Assembly (NCBI GenBank): GCA_009835515.1 | Contig: VXXH01000666.1 | Span: forward strand, 1 to 18,595 | Origin: Candidatus Poribacteria bacterium | Lineage (GTDB): Bacteria > Poribacteria > WGA-4E > WGA-3G | Reading direction: 5' to 3' | Length of the DNA stretch: 18,595 bases | In this document: piece by piece, positions 13,891 to 18,595 of the stretch | Layout: every line of letters begins with the position of its first letter | Position numbering within the stretch: position 1 is the stretch's first letter | The notes under the pieces: model-generated | Seen by the model: the letters and a program-made list of their open reading frames with translations, nothing else | Database searches by the model: none | What the model was told of the DNA's origin: nothing | Made by a program: the position numbers and the translations under genes

Positions 13891-14747
13891 TGGACACAAA
13901 CACAGCACAACCAGAACGGAAATTTGCGATAACATCTGAAGAACGCTCTTCTTGGGACGAGAACGGCTACTTTGTCCGTTGCGACGTTTTCACAGAAAAA
14001 GAAAATGACAGATTACGACACATCGCTGACGATATTGCCGTAGGAAAACGACCTTTCCCGAAAACGAATATCAATCAAAACGCATTGGTGAGAGACGGAA
14101 AAGTTGAAGCATCGGGTATCCATGCGATGCACAAAATCCATCATGTGAGTTGTTACATCCCAGAATTCCTTGCGCGTGTCCGTGATCCGCGCCTAACGGA
14201 TCCGATTGTTGACCTACTCGGTCCAAATATACTGGGTCTCAATAATCTGTATATCTGGAAATCCCCAAAGATTGGCTTAGGGTTCCCCTGGCATCAAGAT
14301 AAATGGTATTTCAACCATCAGTACAAAACTGAAATGACCGTCGGCACGTGGACGGCTATTGATTCTGCAGACAGAGAGAATGGTTGCTTGTATGTTATAC
14401 CCGGTAGCCACAAGGACGGTATTCTTAAGCATGAGGACCTTGAAGGTTCACAACAAGCCGAGTTTAAAATTGCACGCGATGCTAAGGACGCAGATGGTGT
14501 CGCTGTTGAAGCACCGCCTGGGGCAGTCGTTTGGTTCAACAACCAACTCCTCCATAAAAGCACCGATAATCACAGTTCGCGCTTTCGACGGTGTAATGTT
14601 GCACACTACATCAGTGCAAATGCAGAACGTATTCCGAAAAAGGATATGAAGAATATCCGTCCTGTCATGTGGGTTCGCGGGGATACATACTCCGAAAAAA
14701 TGGAGCCTGTCTATCGTGACGTTTTACCAATCCCCGCATCCGATTGA
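13890..14747 (+). CDS. PhyH-family Fe(II)/2-oxoglutarate dioxygenase, array copy 4
   Basis: The 285-residue paralogue has His135, Asp137 (FPWHQDKWY) and His222 (LHKSTDNHS), and SRFRRCN for 2-oxoglutarate. Core variants match copy 2 (VSC before PEF, DKWYFNHQY, VWFNNQ), while the tail RGDTYSEKMEPVYRDVLPI matches copy 3. The ATG overlaps the TAA of copy 3 (TAATG), and AGGAGG lies just upstream inside copy 3. No hairpin terminator is seen after its stop. All four copies keep their catalytic residues, so they are probably all active, perhaps on related substrates or at successive positions of one substrate. Confidence 0.9.
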   Translation: MDTNTAQPERKFAITSEERSSWDENGYFVRCDVFTEKENDRLRHIADDIAVGKRPFPKTNINQNALVRDGKVEASGIHAMHKIHHVSCYIPEFLARVRDPRLTDPIVDLLGPNILGLNNLYIWKSPKIGLGFPWHQDKWYFNHQYKTEMTVGTWTAIDSADRENGCLYVIPGSHKDGILKHEDLEGSQQAEFKIARDAKDADGVAVEAPPGAVVWFNNQLLHKSTDNHSSRFRRCNVAHYISANAERIPKKDMKNIRPVMWVRGDTYSEKMEPVYRDVLPIPASD

Positions 14748-14869
14748 AAAGCGGCGATAGAAAATTTAGGCATTACTACCAGGAAACAGTGTTTGCTATT
14801 GACGCGTTTGCAAAGCACGCCTATTGAAAGATACCATTTACTTCATATATGGAGGAGGCACACAATTAA

Positions 14870-16666
14870 ATGTCTTATACATACAAACAGATCGTACGAT
14901 CTTGGAAACCGGCAAACTTTACTATGATTATAGCAGTCTCCGTTTTATGCCTTGCCATCACTGCTATAACCATCGCGCAAACACCCAATTTCCCAGAACG
15001 GATGCCAATTGTTGAACGCCCCTTTTCGGACGACCCCGACAAGTTCAGTTTCGCGATTATCGGCGATAAAACCGGCGGCGGTTTAGATAAGTGGCCAGTG
15101 TTTGACCGCGCAATAGACGAAATCAATATATTGAAACCCGACTTCGCCATCATGGTCGGTGACCTAATACAAGGAGATACAAGAGACCTTGAACAACTCA
15201 CGGCGGAATGGAAAGAATTTTGGGGGCATCAATCCGATTTAATCGTGCCTTTTCTTCCATTGCCCGGGAACCATGACATTACCAACCCGGTGATGTACGA
15301 ATATTGGAAAGAACATCTCGGACGCACCTATTCGGCGTTCACATATAAAAATTGCCTATTTATAATGTTGAACACCGAAGAGTGGCATCATCCTACACAG
15401 GCAGAGGAATGGGACTGGGAGAAAGGCTGGTTTGGAGAAGAACAAACGAAATATGTGGAAGATGAATTGGCAAAACACTCGGACGTGCGGCATACGTTCG
15501 TCCTGCTGCATAGGCCGCTATGGCTTCAGGAACACTCCGGTTGGGAAAAAATTGAGGCGGCACTCGGTGAACGTGCATACACAGTCTTCGCGGGGCACTA
15601 TCATAACCTGACGCTTCATACACGCAACGATCACCGATACTTTGTCCTCGGTGCTACCGGCGGCGGATTTACACCGCAGGCGGTACGAGAATACGGCGCA
15701 TTTGACCACTATAGTATCGTAACCGTAGATAACGAAGCGGTTAATATCGCGATTATTGAACCCGGAAATATCCATCCCGCGGACATTTCAACGGCAGCGT
15801 TTAAAAATCGGCTTGCGAACTTGCTTACTTTTAAACCGCAATTCAATCTCAATAGAGATCAACCGCATTCCAGCGGGAACCTTGAAATAACCCTCGAAAA
15901 TACGCTTGAAAAACGACTGAAACTTGAAATAGTTTTCAATTCAAATGAGAAGTGGCAGGTTTCCCCAAATCAACTCTCTCTTCAAGCCAAACCCGGACAA
16001 ACCGCAAAAACAACTGTCACCTTTTCAGTTCCATCGGATGACTTCCTCCCACTGCCTACCTACAATTATTCAGCACTCTATGGTGGTGAACAATTGTTGA
16101 GTCGTAGGCAGTTGTTCCACCCTATTGACAGAGAAGATATGCGTATCCTTAAAGATTGGATGCTTCTCGGTCCCTTTGCCCTTGATGTAGCAGAGACTCC
16201 CGCCAATCAGAACGAGGTCCCACAAAATTTTCTCGAAATACCATTACCGGAATCCGATCTTGATGAAACGTATCAAGGACAATCAGGAGAAATTACTTGG
16301 CAAGAACATCGTTCAGAATCGGAACGCGTCAATTTAAATAATGCTTTTGGGAATGCTGAGTTGGCGTATGGTTTCGGCACCTCCTATATCAAAAGTCCTG
16401 ATGCACGGCGTGTATTTGCGCAGATCGGATGGGGCAGCAATCTCGGAAGACTCTATCTTAACGGCGTTGAGGTTTCGGGTGCCGCTATTCCGGGCAAACA
16501 TCTATTTTCTTCGTGGGCACACTTTGAATTACCTTTAAAAGCGGGTTGGAACACCTTGACGATCCTGTCTGCAGATTACAATGGATGGTGGGATTATCGG
16601 ATGGAAGTGGCAGACCCGACGAACACATTGCAGTTCAGCACGAAACCCGCCGATTCCCAAGATTAA
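14870..16666 (+). CDS. Exported calcineurin-like metallophosphoesterase with C-terminal beta domains
   Basis: The 598-residue protein has an N-terminal membrane or signal segment (about residues 17-36) and a calcineurin-like phosphoesterase domain to about 300. Metal-site motifs in order: GDKTGG (Asp66), VGDLI (Asp98), PGNHD (Asn134, His135), LLHRPLW (His214) and AGHYHN (His243, His245). The usual DxH of the first motif is Asp-Lys-Thr here. About 300 further residues follow, probably beta-sandwich: one region near 310-420, and one near 425-598 that ends in the jelly-roll-like stretch GWNTLTILSADYNGWWDYR. It likely hydrolyses phosphate esters in the periplasm or outside the cell. GGAGGAGG lies 11 nt before the ATG. 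A weak promoter-like pair (TTGACG 14799, TATTGA 14822) precedes it. Confidence 0.85.
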   Translation: MSYTYKQIVRSWKPANFTMIIAVSVLCLAITAITIAQTPNFPERMPIVERPFSDDPDKFSFAIIGDKTGGGLDKWPVFDRAIDEINILKPDFAIMVGDLIQGDTRDLEQLTAEWKEFWGHQSDLIVPFLPLPGNHDITNPVMYEYWKEHLGRTYSAFTYKNCLFIMLNTEEWHHPTQAEEWDWEKGWFGEEQTKYVEDELAKHSDVRHTFVLLHRPLWLQEHSGWEKIEAALGERAYTVFAGHYHNLTLHTRNDHRYFVLGATGGGFTPQAVREYGAFDHYSIVTVDNEAVNIAIIEPGNIHPADISTAAFKNRLANLLTFKPQFNLNRDQPHSSGNLEITLENTLEKRLKLEIVFNSNEKWQVSPNQLSLQAKPGQTAKTTVTFSVPSDDFLPLPTYNYSALYGGEQLLSRRQLFHPIDREDMRILKDWMLLGPFALDVAETPANQNEVPQNFLEIPLPESDLDETYQGQSGEITWQEHRSESERVNLNNAFGNAELAYGFGTSYIKSPDARRVFAQIGWGSNLGRLYLNGVEVSGAAIPGKHLFSSWAHFELPLKAGWNTLTILSADYNGWWDYRMEVADPTNTLQFSTKPADSQD

Positions 16667-16694
16667 GAGGTTGACTCAACACATCCTTCAAAAT

Positions 16695-16723
16695 TTGACA
16701 AAAGACTTTCTACACGCTATACT
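16695..16723 (+). promoter_or_regulatory. Strong sigma70-type promoter of the PhyH/HD pair
   Basis: TTGACA (16695-16700) and TATACT (16718-16723) are exactly 17 nt apart. A start near 16730 leaves a leader of about 29 nt, containing AAGGA 8 nt before the ATG at 16759. The pair is therefore transcribed independently of the phosphoesterase gene. Confidence 0.85.
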
Positions 16724-16758
16724 GACACGTAAGAGAATTATCCGCAAGGAAAAGCATT

Positions 16759-17550
16759 ATGTCTTACCTGAATCCAGAACTCCACAGAGACTGGAAAACG
16801 AACGGTTACCTGAAAATCCCGCGCTTCTTCTCCGCTGAAGAGGCGTCGAACCTCCAAGCATGGGTCTCTGAAATATCAGATTGGGAACCGACATCCGACA
16901 AATGGATGCACCACTACGAATCCACACCGGACGGCGCACGGCTTTCCCGCTCAGAAAACTTTGTGCCGTACCACACCGATATGAAAACCACCGTGACGAG
17001 TGGTAAAGTGTTAGCCGTTGTTTCCGAGTTGATGGAAGAACCCGCAGTCCTTTACAAAGAGAAAATCAACTACAAATATCCCGGTGGCGGCGGTTACGCT
17101 GCGCATCAGGACGCGCCCGCCTACGAGTTTATCGACTACCACATCACCTGTTTAATCTCGGTGGATTCAGCGACTCCCGAAAATGGATGTCTCTATTTTT
17201 CACCGGGTCGGCATCAGGAAGGATTCATTGCACTGGACGAAAAAGGCTGCGTCGCGCCTGAGACCGCCTCAGCGATGGAGTGGATCGCGGTACCAACAGA
17301 CCCTGGAGACATTCTCCTTTTCGGTTCTTATAGCCCCCACAAGAGTCCGACGAATCGCTCTGACCAATCCAGACGCATCGTCTATCTTACCTACAATGCC
17401 GAATCCCAAGGCGATTGGCGTGAGCAGTATTATGCCGATAAACGGCAGGCTTTTTCTGAATATGCCAAAGACAGTTCAAACCGAGACCAACAAATTAGCA
17501 AGATCGCACATTTTCAAGGAAAAACAGTAAACCATGCCAAACTACATTGA
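16759..17550 (+). CDS. PhyH-family dioxygenase, PhnY*-like partner of an HD oxygenase
   Basis: The 263-residue PhyH enzyme is clearly different from the four array copies. Marker block KEKINYKYPGGGGYAAHQDAP gives iron ligands His116 and Asp118; His194 in SPHKSPTN completes the triad and SRRIVYL gives the 2-oxoglutarate arginine (205 or 206). ENGCLYFSPGRHQEG is the typical central block. The HD-domain gene overlaps its end by 17 nt, so the two are made together. In the known PhnY*/PhnZ pathway the first enzyme hydroxylates 2-aminoethylphosphonate next to phosphorus and the second cleaves the C-P bond. By that context this enzyme is probably the hydroxylase of an organophosphonate pathway. The exact substrate is not shown by the sequence. 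Confidence 0.8.
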   Translation: MSYLNPELHRDWKTNGYLKIPRFFSAEEASNLQAWVSEISDWEPTSDKWMHHYESTPDGARLSRSENFVPYHTDMKTTVTSGKVLAVVSELMEEPAVLYKEKINYKYPGGGGYAAHQDAPAYEFIDYHITCLISVDSATPENGCLYFSPGRHQEGFIALDEKGCVAPETASAMEWIAVPTDPGDILLFGSYSPHKSPTNRSDQSRRIVYLTYNAESQGDWREQYYADKRQAFSEYAKDSSNRDQQISKIAHFQGKTVNHAKLH

Positions 17551-18133
17551 CCAGAGCCTTGCACACGAAATGAAAAACGCAACAGCAGAACAGAAGGTGG
17601 ATGCGTTGTTCAACTACATGGAAGCAGAAGGGCAGTCGTTCTACGATGAGGTCGTGACGCAGCTGGAGCACGCGCTCCAATGCGCTGCCCTTGCCCAGCA
17701 AAACGATGCCAGTCTTACACTGATTACAGGTGCATTACTCCACGATCTCGGACATATCATCTTAGACGAACACAATGCCGATAAAGCCTTTCTGGATATA
17801 GACTTGAATCATGAGGAGATTGGGGCGGAGTATCTGGCACCGTTTTTCCCGGAAGCCGTCACAACGCCAATTCGGTTGCATGTCCCAGCGAAAAGGTATC
17901 TATGTGCGACCGATGCGTCTTACCATGACGGGTTATCCGAGGCATCGAAAAGGAGTCTCATCGTTCAGGGAGGCGTGATGTCAGATGAGGAACGTGAAGC
18001 GTTTGAACAGATCCCACATTTCCGAGACGCGCTCACCTTACGTCAATGGGACGATCTCGCAAAGGTGAAAGGGTTAGAGATTGAGGGGTTAGAGACCTAC
18101 CGAGGCATCGTGCAACAGTGCGTGATTCACTAA
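17534..18133 (+). CDS. HD-domain mixed-valent diiron oxygenase, PhnZ-like
   Basis: The 199-residue single HD-domain protein has no nucleotidase or cyclase partner. Candidate ligands are His46 (TQLEHALQCA), His70-Asp71 and His74 (LLHDLGH), His93 (NHEEIGAEY), His116 and Lys120 (RLHVPAKRYL), and Asp173 (QWDDLAK). Their spacing (24, 23, 23, 4 and 57 residues) agrees within one residue with what I recall of PhnZ (His34, His58-Asp59, His62, His80, His104, Lys108, Asp161). Glu39 sits where PhnZ has Glu27, and Tyr37 is one residue off Tyr24. PhnZ splits 1-hydroxy-2-aminoethylphosphonate to glycine and phosphate with O2. The start overlaps the dioxygenase gene and has only a distant AAGGA, which suggests translational coupling. 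TmpB-like activity on a related phosphonate is the main alternative. Confidence 0.8.
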   Translation: MPNYIDQSLAHEMKNATAEQKVDALFNYMEAEGQSFYDEVVTQLEHALQCAALAQQNDASLTLITGALLHDLGHIILDEHNADKAFLDIDLNHEEIGAEYLAPFFPEAVTTPIRLHVPAKRYLCATDASYHDGLSEASKRSLIVQGGVMSDEEREAFEQIPHFRDALTLRQWDDLAKVKGLEIEGLETYRGIVQQCVIH

Positions 18134-18157
18134 CTCAGGAAAGTTTGCAAGTGTGCT

Positions 18158-18220
18158 AAAGTTGGGAAAAATTTTGACGCAATCAAATAGTTCTTGTCAA
18201 CTTCACAATTTTGCAACTTT
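18158..18220. repeat. Loose A/T-rich inverted repeat after the HD gene
   Basis: AAAGTTGGGAAAAATT (18158-18173) and AATTTTGCAACTTT (18207-18220) are near reverse complements separated by about 33 nt. No T-run follows. The rest of the 181-nt gap 18134-18314 shows no gene and no convincing promoter. Confidence 0.3.
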
Positions 18221-18314
18221 CTCATGGAGATTAAAACCTTGCGAGAAAACTGACAGTGGTGAACCCTTAGAAATCTTAGCATATTTTAGTAGTACATCTG
18301 GCACACTTTATTTT

Positions 18315-18595
18315 ATGGATAACAAAGAATTTGCAAAACAGTTAGAGAAACGGACGCAAAAATTCGCTGCGAGTATCGTTCTTTTCTCCAAAAAACTCCC
18401 ATATACGCCAGAAGGGCAACGAATCAGAGGTCAACTAACGGGTTCTGGAACTTCTGTTGGTGCCAATTATCGAGAAGCAAATCGTGCGCGAAGCCGCCGT
18501 GACTTCGGAAATAAAATGCATATCTGCGAAGGAGAATGCTCCGAGACACAATACTGGCTTGAAGTCATTGTCGATGCAAAAATGCTAAAGTGGGA
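18315..18595 (+). CDS. Four-helix-bundle protein (23S rRNA intervening-sequence type), cut by the window edge
   Basis: The frame from the ATG at 18315 stays open for 93 codons to the window end, so the gene is partial. It begins MDNKEFAKQLEKRTQKFAAS and continues with LPYTPEGQRIRGQLTGSGTS, VGANYREANRARSRRDFGNK and ETQYWLEVI. This is the standard pattern of the TIGR02436/S23 four-helix-bundle family (LP..G..I..QL..SGTS.GANY.EA...S..DF..K...E..E..YWL). Members form pentameric bundles of unknown function and occur inside 23S rRNA insertions or as free genes. Here no rRNA lies nearby, so it is a free-standing copy. About 25-35 residues are probably missing. No clear ribosome binding site is seen. 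Confidence 0.85.
   Translation, partial: MDNKEFAKQLEKRTQKFAASIVLFSKKLPYTPEGQRIRGQLTGSGTSVGANYREANRARSRRDFGNKMHICEGECSETQYWLEVIVDAKMLKW

Overview
The window looks like a chromosomal segment from an uncultured Gram-negative-type environmental bacterium. The best guess is a Candidatus Poribacteria-like or related marine or sponge-associated lineage. This guess rests on the many PhyH dioxygenase paralogues, on secreted jelly-roll and discoidin proteins sharing a KLATTWG tail, on an outer-membrane barrel and a lipoprotein, and on a four-helix-bundle protein. No rRNA or marker gene is present, so taxonomy is inference. Coding density is high, spacing is operon-like, Shine-Dalgarno sites are clear, and several GTG or TTG starts are supported by them.

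Left part (1-4420): a secreted discoidin-like protein on + (182-877) ends at a strong hairpin terminator. Facing it is a minus-strand operon of two paralogous secreted jelly-roll proteins (4316-3636 and 3547-2879) and a periplasmic or lipid-anchored TPR protein (2844-997). The operon is driven by a good sigma70-type promoter at 4419-4391. The discoidin protein and both jelly-roll proteins end in nearly the same short C-terminal tail, V(D/E)PxxKLATTWGx(L/I)K, although the first one has an unrelated domain.

Middle part (4421-10872), all on +: a BMP/PnrA-type solute-binding protein and its double-ATPase (no permease genes follow), then an amidohydrolase-2 family hydrolase. Next comes a three-gene envelope set: a membrane-anchored carboxypeptidase-regulatory-like domain, an outer-membrane barrel, and an NTF2-like lipoprotein. 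A secreted DUF1326-like protein with a CxxC motif follows, under a perfect consensus promoter and closed by a long hairpin.

Right part (11015-18595): four tandem PhyH-family Fe(II)/2-oxoglutarate dioxygenases of about 285 aa. Their sequences show an alternating ABAB pattern in the core but pair as neighbours (1-2, 3-4) at the C-terminus, and a fragment of an unrelated gene lies between copies 2 and 3. A secreted calcineurin-like phosphoesterase follows. Then, under its own strong promoter, comes a two-gene unit of a PhyH-type dioxygenase and an HD-domain protein. Its residue spacing matches the PhnZ diiron oxygenase, so a PhnY*/PhnZ-type organophosphonate-cleaving pair is likely. The window ends inside a four-helix-bundle (23S rRNA intervening-sequence type) protein gene.
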